From CAVVAE01 sp963746185 (GTDB taxonomy: Bacteria; Actinomycetota; Actinomycetes; Propionibacteriales; Nocardioidaceae), in contig CAVVAE010000004.1 in assembly GCA_963746185.1 (NCBI GenBank), positions 620,001 to 684,000 on the forward strand: DNA of 64,000 bases, given 5' to 3'. How positions within the stretch are numbered: position 1 is the stretch's first letter; every line of letters begins with the position of its first letter. The position numbers were made by a program, and so were the translations under genes. Under the pieces are notes generated by a model. The model saw nothing but the letters and a program-made list of their open reading frames with translations. It was not told where the DNA came from and did not search any database. Shown here piece by piece: positions 1 to 8,197 of this stretch.

Positions 1-18
1 CCGCAGTCTCTTGATCAT
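1..18 (-). CDS. First six codons of a gene cut by the window edge, probably a response regulator
   Basis: An ATG at 18-16 on the minus strand overlaps the stop codon of the sensor kinase (TGA at 17-15) in an ATGA arrangement. Only M-I-K-R-L-R can be read before the window ends. Kinases of this PspC/HisKA_3 type are normally followed by a LuxR-family response regulator, so that is the likely product. The identity is inferred from the neighbour alone. Confidence 0.5.
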
Positions 19-1271
19 GGGGAACTCTCCAAAGTGTTGGTGTGAGGCAAGGTCAACCGCACCTCGGTGCCGTTGTCCTGGTCGCTACGGACCTCGGCCC
101 GACCGCCATGGCGCTCCAGTCGGTCGATGATCGAGCGACGTACGCCGAGCCGGTCATCCGGCACCTCAGCGAGCTCGAACCCGACGCCACGGTCCCGGAC
201 GAAGAGCTCTGTCTCTTCGGCACCCACCTCAGCGTAGACGTCGATGCGCGACGCGCCCGAGTGCTTGGCCGCGTTGACCATCGCCTCACGCGTTGCTGCA
301 ACGAGCGCCGACCCTCTGGTGTCCATCGGATGGTCGCCGACGACGACAAGCTCCACCGGCAGGTGGTGAGCGGCCTCGACTTCGTTGACGGATTCCTGCA
401 GCGCAGTCTTCAAAGTGGCCCCGTTCGCGTCGGGTGACTCGAACAGCCACGTGCGAAGCTCCCGCTCCTGCGTTCGCGCAAGCTGGCTGACGACCTGGGC
501 ATCGCCCGCCTGACGCTGGATCATGGCCAAGGTCTGGAGCACCGAGTCGTGGAGATGAGCAGCCACGTCGGCGCGTTCCTGGGTGCGGATGCGTTCGCCG
601 CGTTCACGGCGCAGGTCTCGGTTCAGCCGCACCAACCAGGGACCGAGCACGAGTCCGACGCCGACGACGGCGAGGATGATGGCCCCGAGCGCGTCATCCA
701 ACGTTCCTGCCACGCCGGCCTGGAACAGTGCGAGGAACACCGCGCCGGTCAGCAACGACACTCCGATCAGAATCCGTAACCAGGCCTTCCAACCACCGGA
801 TGTCGACAACCAGGCAGCGCGATCGCCTTCGTCCGCCTGCCACCAGAGCAACGCCAGGCCGGTCGCTGCGACCAGCAGCGGCCAGAACAGCCGCGGACTC
901 ACCCAGAGGCCGGCGTACTGCAGCAGCACGATCCCGCCGAGCGCCATCGCGCCGATCGACGCCACGACACCGACATCACGGCGCCGGATGCTCCGGCCGG
1001 CCCTGAACCCGCGACGGGTCGCGGAGGCGAGGCCCGGGGCATCGGGGCTGTCCAGACCCGGATGGCGCAACGGTACGAACGCCCATAAGCCGGCGTACAA
1101 GAGCACTCCGAAACCACTCCACAGCACCATCACGAGAAAGGCCACCCGCACCACCATGGGCTGGAGGCCCAGATGTCGGGCAACCCCCGAAGCGACACCG
1201 GCGAGAAACCGGTCGTCCGGGTCGCGGGTGACGCGCCGCGGTTCAAGAAGCGTCTGCGTCATGATGTCCAT
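15..1271 (-). CDS. PspC-domain membrane sensor histidine kinase
   Basis: Two-component sensor kinase of 418 residues at the cytoplasmic membrane. An N-terminal PspC domain (about 12-70, with the RFLAGVASGVARHLG signature) is followed by membrane helices near 100-142 and 165-212. A HisKA_3 phosphoacceptor region follows (about 232-250, with HLHDS holding the phosphorylated His next to Asp). The HATPase domain shows an N-box (REAMVNAAKHSG) and a DRGVGF box. PspC kinases of actinobacteria sense envelope stress and pair with NarL/LuxR-type regulators; the following gene overlaps by 4 bp, so the two are coupled. The divergent gene at 1404 carries a related PspC domain and is the likely target. ATG 1271 and ATG 1262 are both possible starts. 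Confidence 0.9.
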   Translation of the reverse strand: MDIMTQTLLEPRRVTRDPDDRFLAGVASGVARHLGLQPMVVRVAFLVMVLWSGFGVLLYAGLWAFVPLRHPGLDSPDAPGLASATRRGFRAGRSIRRRDVGVVASIGAMALGGIVLLQYAGLWVSPRLFWPLLVAATGLALLWWQADEGDRAAWLSTSGGWKAWLRILIGVSLLTGAVFLALFQAGVAGTLDDALGAIILAVVGVGLVLGPWLVRLNRDLRRERGERIRTQERADVAAHLHDSVLQTLAMIQRQAGDAQVVSQLARTQERELRTWLFESPDANGATLKTALQESVNEVEAAHHLPVELVVVGDHPMDTRGSALVAATREAMVNAAKHSGASRIDVYAEVGAEETELFVRDRGVGFELAEVPDDRLGVRRSIIDRLERHGGRAEVRSDQDNGTEVRLTLPHTNTLESSP

Positions 1272-1403
1272 GATCGTCGCACGGCACGCGCAACACCATC
1301 GGCCTCAGCCCTGAGCGACACCTGAGGAAGGGTCAGGGTTGCCGGTCCAAGATCGGGGGGTTCCCCGATACCCGCGAGACCAACGGGCAGCCAAGGTAGA
1401 GGT

Positions 1404-2833
1404 ATGACAGGAACGACACCACCACCCACCGCTGGACCGCGCGTCACCAAGGAGCAGGTTCGGGATCTGAGGCGGCTCCGCCGTGCCTCGAACCGGCCCA
1501 TCCTCGGCGGTGTATCCGAGGGCCTCAGCCGTCACCTCGACATCGACCCGGTGCTGATCAGGGTCATCTTCGGCGCGCTCACGATCTTCGGTGGTGCAGG
1601 CATCGTCCTGTACATCTTGGCGTGGCTGACCATCCCTGCCGACAACGCCGAACAATCCTGGGTCTCGCGGACGTTCCGTCAAGATCCGGAACGCGTGATG
1701 GTGCTCGGCCTGTCGCTGGCGGCGATCGTGGCCAGCCTCATGTTGATCGGCGCCATCGGCTTTGCCACCCCGAACCCGTGGGCCGTGATCACGGTGAGCC
1801 TGTTGGCTCTGGTGCTCTTTGCGTTGTTCAGCCGGCGCTCGGGCCCGGCGAGCCCTGCACCCGGAGGTGACGCGGCCCCTCCTATCCCGGCTGACCCCGC
1901 GACCACGGACGACGGCGTGACAGCTACCGACGTGCCCACCCCCGAGGCTGACCTCGAGACCACCGACCTCAGCAGTACGACGTCTGGCACTGACACGGCG
2001 GTTCTCCCGACCGCTGTGACACCCGAACAGCGAGACGCCGAGGTGCGGAGCTGGTGGCGGCGGAACTCCGACTCGGGAGGTCCAAGTGTTCCCCATCCCA
2101 TCGTGCCGGGGCCTCCTCCCCGCCCCGGCCACCAGCCAGCCGGTCTCGACTCGTCCTGATTGCTCTCGCGTGCATGGCGTTGGCACTCGGCGGAGTGTGG
2201 TTCGCCGACGCGTCCGGCGCGGACATTCACCCATCGGTGTATCCCGGCACCGTGCTAGCGATCTCCGCGATCGGCCTCATCGTCGGGACGTGGTTCGGAC
2301 GCGCCAAGCTGCTGATCCCCGTCGGCCTGCTGAGCGTCTTCGCCACTGTCGTCCTCACCGTCATCGGTCCCGGTCCATACGGCGAGCGGATCTACTACCC
2401 GCCAACAGCGTCAAGTGTCGAGAGCACTTACGAGCATGGGGCCGGACGCATGGTCGTCCATCTCGAGGAGGTGCGTGACCTGGCAGACCTGGACGGTCGG
2501 ACCATCCACGTCGACGCCCATGTTGGAGAGGTCGAGATCATCATCCCAACCTCGTTGGATGCCGACGTGAGGGCGGAGGTCGACGGCGGTGACATCAAGG
2601 GAGCAGCCTCGATCCGCAACCTCGACAACGGCGGTCAACAGGCGGCGATCGACCCCAGTTTCGATGGCCGTCCACGAGTGTCGATCGATGTGGACCTGAC
2701 TTTCGGCCAGATCGAAATCCGGCGCTTTGACTGTCCCGGCAGCGCGGCTCTGCTGCAGAGCCCAACCGCGAGCAGCAACTTCAGCACGCTTACCTGGATA
2801 GGAGACGGCCATGTTCCCGCGGCATGCAACTGA
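1404..2833 (+). pseudogene. PspC/LiaF-like membrane protein, split by one frameshift
   Basis: The first frame (1404-2159) gives a PspC domain (residues about 25-85), two more membrane helices and a Pro/Thr-rich linker. It then stops. A second frame, open from 2054 to 2833, continues with membrane helices and a C-terminal region resembling LiaF-type DUF2154 domains (VDAHVGEVEIIIP). Actinobacterial homologues carry both halves in one protein, and the linker (PPPRP then PPASRSR) reads through if one base is restored in the C-rich stretch near 2108-2125. The break may be a real mutation or an assembly error in a C run. If the second half is made separately, GTG 2054 or ATG 2174 could start it. 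The last 23 bp overlap the next gene. A regulatory role in envelope stress is inferred from the PspC domain and the divergent kinase. Confidence 0.75.
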
Positions 2834-3104
2834 CGTCATCTCGTTGGTCTTCGGCACCATCTTCGTCGGCTTGACCGTTGTCTGGTTGCTGACCGTCACC
2901 GACGTTCTCGACTACCAACACGCCTGGATCGGTGGCCCGATCACGTTGGTCGCCGCCGGCGCGGTAGGCCTCATCGCCGCGCTCGTCCCACGCAACCAGC
3001 AACCCCAGACGTCGTACTCCGAGCCCGTTGTTGAGCAACATTCGGAGCCGCATCCCGAAAGCTCCGTCGAACAGCACCAAGACACCACCGAGGGCCCGCT
3101 CTGA
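2811..3104 (+). CDS. Small two-helix membrane protein
   Basis: A 97-residue protein with two hydrophobic segments (about 9-29 and 40-60) separated by a short loop, then a hydrophilic tail rich in Glu, Gln and Ser. No catalytic motif is visible. It starts inside the 3' end of the frameshifted PspC gene (23-bp overlap), with GGAGACGG just upstream of its ATG, so it is part of that transcript. Small proteins of this kind often follow PspC/LiaF-like genes in actinobacteria; the function is unknown and a membrane-stress accessory role is inference. Confidence 0.7.
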   Translation: MFPRHATDVISLVFGTIFVGLTVVWLLTVTDVLDYQHAWIGGPITLVAAGAVGLIAALVPRNQQPQTSYSEPVVEQHSEPHPESSVEQHQDTTEGPL

Positions 3105-3156
3105 GCAGGTAAACCAATGGCGTGACACCCCACGTCATCCGTACCGTTGGCGTGTT

Positions 3157-4857
3157 ATGCGTCAACTTCCTCTCCTCGACCCGGGGACACCCGACGTCCG
3201 CTCACCCGGCCGCTATCTGTGGTGGGTCGCTCGCGGGCAGATGTCCACGGTGATGGGCGGTGTCACGTTCGGGATCGTGTGGATGGTGGCGCAGTCCGTG
3301 ATGCCGGCCATCATCGGGCGGGCGATTGACGAGGGCGTTCGCGCCGATGACATGAGCCGGCTCTGGATGTGGGCCCTGGTCCTGCTGGGAGTTGGCCTCC
3401 TGCAGGCCGGGGCCGGCATCCTGCGTCACCGCTTCGCCGTCGCCAACTGGCTGATCGCGGCCTACCGCACCGTTCAGGTCGTGTCACGCCATGCCGTCCG
3501 ACTCGGAGCGACCCTCCCACGTCGCGTCTCCACGGGTGAGGTGGTGTCGATCGGCTCGTCTGACCTGGCCCACGTCGGCAACTCCATCGAGGTGATGGGA
3601 CGCGCAGCTGGTGCAGTCGTGTCATTCTTCGTCGTCGCAGCGATCTTGCTCCATGCCTCGGTGACGCTCGGGCTCGTCGTACTCATCGGCGTACCCGCCT
3701 TGCTTTTGCTGCTCGGACCACTGCTCAAGCCGCTGCAGCGCCGCAACATGGCGCAGCGCGAAATGATGGGCGACCTCAACACGCTCGCGTCCGACATCGT
3801 CGGTGGCCTCCGCGTGCTCCGTGGTATCGGCGGCGAAGAGGTCTTCCATCGCCGGTACGTCGAAGAGTCTCAGCGGGTCCGCCAAGCAGGCGTGCAGGTA
3901 GCAAAGCTTCAGTCCTTGCTCGATGCACTGCAGGTGTTCCTGCCGGGCTTGTTCGTCGTCATCGTCGTCTGGATCGGCGCCCGGTTCGCGGTCGAGGGCA
4001 CCATCACTCCGGGCGAGCTGGTGGCGTTCTACGGCTACTCAGCCTTCCTGATGATCCCGCTGCGCACCGGCACTGAAGTCGCCAACAAGCTCATCCGCGG
4101 CCTGGTGGCTGGCCGGCGAATCTGCCACGTCATGTCGGTGGAGCCGGAAGTGCAGGACATCGAGGTGCCCCAGACGGCTTCGACGAGCGGCGACCTGGTC
4201 GACGTCAGGTCGGGCTTGCGGGTGCGCTCGGGGCAGATGACCGCTGTCGTGGCGGAGATCCCCGAGGAGTCGGCAGCGTTGGCGGATCGTCTCGGCCGCT
4301 TTGCCGAAGGACCGGCTCTGCTCGACGGCGTCTCGTTGTCCGACATGGACAGGGCCTTCGTCCGCCAGGCGATCCTGGTGAGCGACGCGAACGCCACGCT
4401 GTTCAGTGGCCGTCTCCGCGATGAGCTCGACGTGCGTGGATCAGCGACTGACATCGACATCATGTCGGCCATCGCGACGGCTTCAGCAGACGACGTGCTC
4501 GAGACGCTTGACGGTGGACTCGAGGCGGAGGTCGAGGAGCGCGGCAGGTCGTTCTCCGGCGGGCAGCGGCAGCGGCTCGTGCTCACGCGCGCCCTCGTCG
4601 CCGACCCTGACATCTTGGTGTTGGTCGAGCCGACCTCTGCGGTCGACGCACACACCGAGGCCCGGATCGCCGAGCGACTGCACCGTCACCGGTCGGGCCG
4701 CACGACTGTCGTCACGACCGCGAGCCCGCTGATGCTCGACTACGCCGACGAGGTCGCGTTGGTCGAGCGAGGAAAGGTGGTGGCCGTGGGCCGGCACCGC
4801 GACTTGCTCGATGACCCGCGTTACCGCCGCATCGTGGCGCGAGGAGAAGACGAATGA
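3157..4857 (+). CDS. ABC exporter subunit, permease-ATPase fusion lacking Walker A
   Basis: A half-transporter of 566 residues. Six membrane helices (about 20-310) form a type-I exporter domain, followed by a nucleotide-binding domain. The place of the Walker A P-loop (about 363-374) reads VVAEIPEESAA, with no GxxGxGKS, so ATP cannot be bound there in the usual way. The signature SFSGGQRQR (about 464) and a Walker-B-like LVLVEPTSAVDAH (about 487) remain. This loss is typical of a known actinobacterial subfamily that works as a heterodimer with the next gene, which overlaps by 4 bp. ATG 3157 is chosen because the exporter alignment begins there; the open frame continues upstream into the preceding gene. 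The substrate is unknown. Confidence 0.85.
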   Translation: MRQLPLLDPGTPDVRSPGRYLWWVARGQMSTVMGGVTFGIVWMVAQSVMPAIIGRAIDEGVRADDMSRLWMWALVLLGVGLLQAGAGILRHRFAVANWLIAAYRTVQVVSRHAVRLGATLPRRVSTGEVVSIGSSDLAHVGNSIEVMGRAAGAVVSFFVVAAILLHASVTLGLVVLIGVPALLLLLGPLLKPLQRRNMAQREMMGDLNTLASDIVGGLRVLRGIGGEEVFHRRYVEESQRVRQAGVQVAKLQSLLDALQVFLPGLFVVIVVWIGARFAVEGTITPGELVAFYGYSAFLMIPLRTGTEVANKLIRGLVAGRRICHVMSVEPEVQDIEVPQTASTSGDLVDVRSGLRVRSGQMTAVVAEIPEESAALADRLGRFAEGPALLDGVSLSDMDRAFVRQAILVSDANATLFSGRLRDELDVRGSATDIDIMSAIATASADDVLETLDGGLEAEVEERGRSFSGGQRQRLVLTRALVADPDILVLVEPTSAVDAHTEARIAERLHRHRSGRTTVVTTASPLMLDYADEVALVERGKVVAVGRHRDLLDDPRYRRIVARGEDE

Positions 4858-6626
4858 GAACGCTGCTACCGATCGCCGATGGCCGCACGGTCCGCCGCTA
4901 CGCGGCGCAGATGGCACGCACCCACCCCCGGGCCCTGGGGGTGGCCGTCGGGCTGCATTCGCTCGCCGCCATCGCCGGTCTCGCCGCGCCCAAACTGATC
5001 GGGGACCTGGTCCAGGACGTGTCGGATGGCACGACTGTGTCGACCGTCGACAAGACCATCATTGCGATTGCGGCCTTCCTGCTGGCGCAGACCGTGCTGA
5101 CGCGCTACGCCCGCTACGCCTCCTTCGCTCTCGGCGAGAAGCTGCTCGCTGAGCTGCGCGAGAACTTCGTCGAGCAGGCCCTCGCGCTCCCGGTCTCCAC
5201 GGTCGAGAGGGCTGGCACCGGCGACCTGCTGACACGCACGTCCCGCGACGTCGAAGCGCTCGGCTGGTCGGTGCGGTTCGCCGTACCCGAGACGATCATC
5301 GCGTTCGTCACCACGATCTTCACGATCGTCGCCTGCATCCTGGTCGGGTGGTGGGTGCTGGTGCCGCTCGTCCTCGGCGTACCGCTGCTGTTCGTCGCGA
5401 CTCGGTGGTACCTGCACCGGGCCAAGGACGGCTACCTCCGCGAGTCCGCGTCGTACGCCGCGATCAACGCCACGGTTGCCGAGACCACCGACGGCGCCAG
5501 GACTGTCGAGGCGCTCGGTCTGGAGAGGCGGCGGATCGAGCAGGTCGACGACGACATCGCCGAGTCGTACGCCGCTGAGCGCTACACGTTGTTCTTGCGG
5601 ACCATGTGGTTCCCGTCGGCCGAGATCGGCTACCTGCTGCCGACCGTTGTCACGCTGATGTTCGGCGGCTACCTCCACTCGCAAGGAACCGTTGACATCG
5701 GGGACGTGACTGCGGCAACGCTGTATGTCCAGGCGCTGATCGATCCCGTCGACCGACTGCTCTCCTGGCTTGACGAGCTTCAGGTAGGAGCGACGTCGTT
5801 AGCTCGGCTGCTCGGCATCGCCAGCGTGCCCGACGACCGCACCGTGACCGGCCGTACGCCTTCACACGAAGACATCGAGGCCGACGAGGTCCGGTTCGCC
5901 TACGTCGACGACCGCGATGTGCTCCATGGCGTCGACCTCCGGGTCGACCGCGGCGAACGCGTGGCGATGGTTGGGCCGTCGGGGGCGGGCAAGTCGACGC
6001 TCGGCAGGTTGCTGGCCGGCATCCACCCGCCCAGGAGCGGAACCGTGACGATCGGCGATGTCGGGATGACCGAGCTGCCACTGGACGACCTGCGTGGCTA
6101 TGTCGCCCTGGTGACGCAGGAACACCACGTGTTTGTCGGGACGGTGAGGGAGAACCTCGCTCTGGCGTTAGATGACATGGCGTCTGATGACCGGATGCTT
6201 AACGCACTGCGCGCGGTCGACGCCATCGACTGGGTGTTGGCGTTGCCCAACGGGCTGACTACCAGGATTGGCTCAGGCGGCCTGTCGCTCTCGCCCGCGC
6301 AGGCGCAGCAGCTTGCGCTCGCCCGACTCGTCCTGGCCGACCCACACACCCTGGTGCTCGATGAGGCCACGTCGCTGATCGACCCGAGGTCGGCCCGCCA
6401 CCTCGAGCGGTCTCTCGCGGCGGTCCTGGAGGGGCGGACCGTGATCGCGATCGCGCACCGGCTGTTCACCGCACACGACGCTGACCGCGTCGCGGTGGTC
6501 GAGGACGGACGGATCTCCGAGATCGGTTCGCACGACGAGCTGATCGCCAACGACGGCTCGTATGCCGCACTGTGGCAGTCCTGGCACGGCGAGACTGAGG
6601 AAGTTTCGGTCCAGCCGATGCCCTAG
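4854..6626 (+). CDS. ABC exporter subunit, permease-ATPase fusion with intact Walker A
   Basis: Partner of the preceding half-transporter, 590 residues, starting in the ATGA overlap at 4854. Six membrane helices (about 20-310) precede a nucleotide-binding domain with Walker A GPSGAGKST (about 373-381), Walker B LVLDEATS (about 500) and the H-loop IAHRL. Its signature motif is altered: LSPAQ at about 475 instead of LSGGQ. It supplies the Walker motifs while the partner supplies the canonical signature, giving one competent and one dead ATP site. An efflux or lipid-export function is inferred from fold only. The stop at 6626 is followed by the remnant gene on the other strand. Confidence 0.9.
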   Translation: MRTLLPIADGRTVRRYAAQMARTHPRALGVAVGLHSLAAIAGLAAPKLIGDLVQDVSDGTTVSTVDKTIIAIAAFLLAQTVLTRYARYASFALGEKLLAELRENFVEQALALPVSTVERAGTGDLLTRTSRDVEALGWSVRFAVPETIIAFVTTIFTIVACILVGWWVLVPLVLGVPLLFVATRWYLHRAKDGYLRESASYAAINATVAETTDGARTVEALGLERRRIEQVDDDIAESYAAERYTLFLRTMWFPSAEIGYLLPTVVTLMFGGYLHSQGTVDIGDVTAATLYVQALIDPVDRLLSWLDELQVGATSLARLLGIASVPDDRTVTGRTPSHEDIEADEVRFAYVDDRDVLHGVDLRVDRGERVAMVGPSGAGKSTLGRLLAGIHPPRSGTVTIGDVGMTELPLDDLRGYVALVTQEHHVFVGTVRENLALALDDMASDDRMLNALRAVDAIDWVLALPNGLTTRIGSGGLSLSPAQAQQLALARLVLADPHTLVLDEATSLIDPRSARHLERSLAAVLEGRTVIAIAHRLFTAHDADRVAVVEDGRISEIGSHDELIANDGSYAALWQSWHGETEEVSVQPMP

Positions 6627-6643
6627 CGCATGACGCGCGATGG

Positions 6644-6852
6644 TCAGATCTGGCCGTGCCGGGGTGGTCTGATGCCGAGCAGCGTCGAGCGACCCAAGTG
6701 GTGGTACTTCCAGCGCACCGGGTCGTGCAGCGTGTGGGTTCGGGCGAGCTTTCGGCAAGCTCATGTGCAACGACGATCGCTTGGGCGTCGTCCAGCACGG
6801 GAACGCGTCGCGTTGAGCGCGCCTCCGGTGCACGTTCAGTCAGCTGCGTCAT
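6644..6852 (-). pseudogene. Remnant of an SfnB-like acyl-CoA-dehydrogenase-type monooxygenase, middle deleted
   Basis: Reading the minus strand from ATG 6852, the first 35 or so codons resemble the start of SfnB-type flavin monooxygenases (VPVLDDAQAIVVAHELAE). The frame then changes near 6745-6755, and the next 35 codons are a clear SfnB C-terminus: LARTHTLHDPVRWKYHHLG, then PPRHGQI and a stop at 6644. Full proteins of this family have roughly 390-400 residues, so over 80 percent has been removed. The sequence GAAAGCT at the join could belong to both ends, which fits a microhomology deletion. The product cannot be functional. Confidence 0.7.
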
Positions 6853-6908
6853 GCGCTCGCCCTCCTTGGGCTGTTCAGTCCCGCTGGTGTGGGTTCGTTC
6901 AGGTTAAA

Positions 6909-6927
6909 CTCTAGTGAATTAGTAGAG
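6909..6927. promoter_or_regulatory. AT-rich dyad, possible operator
   Basis: CTCTA and TAGAG arms separated by 9 bp lie in the most AT-rich stretch of this intergenic region, between the sfnB-like remnant (minus) and the ferritin-like gene (plus). The inner bases partly continue the symmetry. It may be the operator of the lost sulfur/flavin gene or belong to the ferritin-like gene. No regulator is identifiable nearby. Confidence 0.3.
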
Positions 6928-7046
6928 ATTAGCAGATAGGGCAAGGTGGCTTCACCTTCGGCGTGCCGAAGGTGCCTGAGTGCTGTTGACTCGGTGACCC
7001 CGGCGCGGTGCGCTTGGGCAGCCAACCAGTCAAGGAGTGATCCCCG

Positions 7047-7508
7047 GTGAGTGACCCGATGGACGTCAAAGCCGTCCACGAAAGCTTGGGCAAGGCGATC
7101 GACATGCAAGCCGAATCGGTGCTCGCCATGGCGCTGTTGGCGGGCAGCATGCGCGGTATCGAGGCGACCGCGATCAAGCAGAGCTTGCGCGAGTTCGTGC
7201 TGGCCGAGCTCGAAGACACCTACCAACTCATCGAGAAGTTGTCCGCCCTTGGCGGTACTCCGTCGATGAAGGCAGCGGACGTGACCGTTGACCCTGACAC
7301 CGGGAAGGCCCTCAAGGGACTGCTGCAGCACGAAGCGAAGGGGGTCGCGGCGCTGCATGCCGTCATCCCGCACTCTGGTCAGGAGCCACGAAGCGAGGCT
7401 CTCGAACACCTCCTGGAGCACTGCATCATGCGGAAACAGCAACAGATCGACTTCCTGTGGCACGCTTCGGATCTCAAACGCCCGCTGTCGGTCGACCTGG
7501 ACGGCTGA
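7047..7508 (+). CDS. Ferritin-like helical protein of unknown function
   Basis: A 153-residue, mostly helical cytoplasmic protein. Regularly placed acidic and His residues occur in long helices (LAELEDTYQLIEKL; LLQHEAKGVAALHAVIP; EHLLEHCIMRKQQQIDFL), which suggests a four-helix ferritin-like bundle of the kind seen in DUF892/bacterioferritin-like families. The start is GTG 7047, preceded by AAGGAG at 7032-7037 with 9-bp spacing. The methyltransferase gene follows 26 bp later on the same strand. A metal-binding or stress role is inferred from fold only. Confidence 0.65.
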   Translation: MSDPMDVKAVHESLGKAIDMQAESVLAMALLAGSMRGIEATAIKQSLREFVLAELEDTYQLIEKLSALGGTPSMKAADVTVDPDTGKALKGLLQHEAKGVAALHAVIPHSGQEPRSEALEHLLEHCIMRKQQQIDFLWHASDLKRPLSVDLDG

Positions 7509-7534
7509 TCGGCGCTTGGCCTCAGAATGGTCAC

Positions 7535-8188
7535 GTGAAGCCCTTCCTGCTGCAGAGCCTCTCCGAGCTCGCGGCCCAGCGACCTCCGCATGGGCAGGAG
7601 ATCGTGCACTTCACCGAGTCGCTCGCCGAGACCGTCATCGAGGAGTACTCCGAGCCGGGTGACCTCGTGCTTGACCCGTTCGCCGGGTTCGGTACGACGC
7701 TGGTGGTCGCGGAGCGGCTCGGGCGTCGAGCCCTTGGGGTCGAGCTGCTACCGGAGCGGGTCGAGCAGATGAGGGCGCGGCTCACCGCACCGGAGGCGGT
7801 GGTCTGCGGCGACGCACGCCGGCTCGATCAGCTCGTGACGGAGCCGGTGGCACTATGCCTCACGTCTCCGCCGTACATGACGGTCAACGACCACCCTGAG
7901 AACCCGCTCGAGGCGTACGAGACAGATACCGGCGACTACCCGACCTACCTTCGCGAGATCGGCGAGGTCTTCGGTCAGGTGGCGGCATTGATGCGACCGG
8001 GAGGCTACGTCGTCGTCAACGTCGCCAACATCGTGTCGGACGACGTGATGACACCACTGGCGTGGGACATCGCCCGCGTCATCTCGAAGCAGCTGACGCT
8101 TCGCCAGGAGACGTACCTCTGTTGGAACCGGCAGCCTCCAGGAATCAGCGGCGACTATTGCCTGGTGCTCCAGCGCCCAGTCTCCTGA
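7535..8188 (+). CDS. Orphan SAM-dependent DNA/RNA methyltransferase
   Basis: A 217-residue class I methyltransferase. The SAM-binding motif DPFAGFGTT is at about 43-51, an acidic end of strand 2 (GVELLPERV) follows, and the catalytic TSPPY motif is near 109-113, the form used by amino-methyltransferases acting on DNA or tRNA. It is small, has no obvious target-recognition domain, and no restriction gene is adjacent. Motif order (SAM site before TSPPY) also fits TRM11/COG1041-like RNA methyltransferases. The start is GTG 7535, since the open frame upstream runs into the ferritin-like gene. Both substrates remain possible. Confidence 0.75.
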   Translation: MKPFLLQSLSELAAQRPPHGQEIVHFTESLAETVIEEYSEPGDLVLDPFAGFGTTLVVAERLGRRALGVELLPERVEQMRARLTAPEAVVCGDARRLDQLVTEPVALCLTSPPYMTVNDHPENPLEAYETDTGDYPTYLREIGEVFGQVAALMRPGGYVVVNVANIVSDDVMTPLAWDIARVISKQLTLRQETYLCWNRQPPGISGDYCLVLQRPVS

Positions 8189-8197
8189 GTCGGCCGG

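Noticed and set aside
1305..2234. 309-codon minus-strand frame over the PspC gene
   Set aside because: Low-complexity Arg/Gly-rich translation opposite a recognisable PspC domain.
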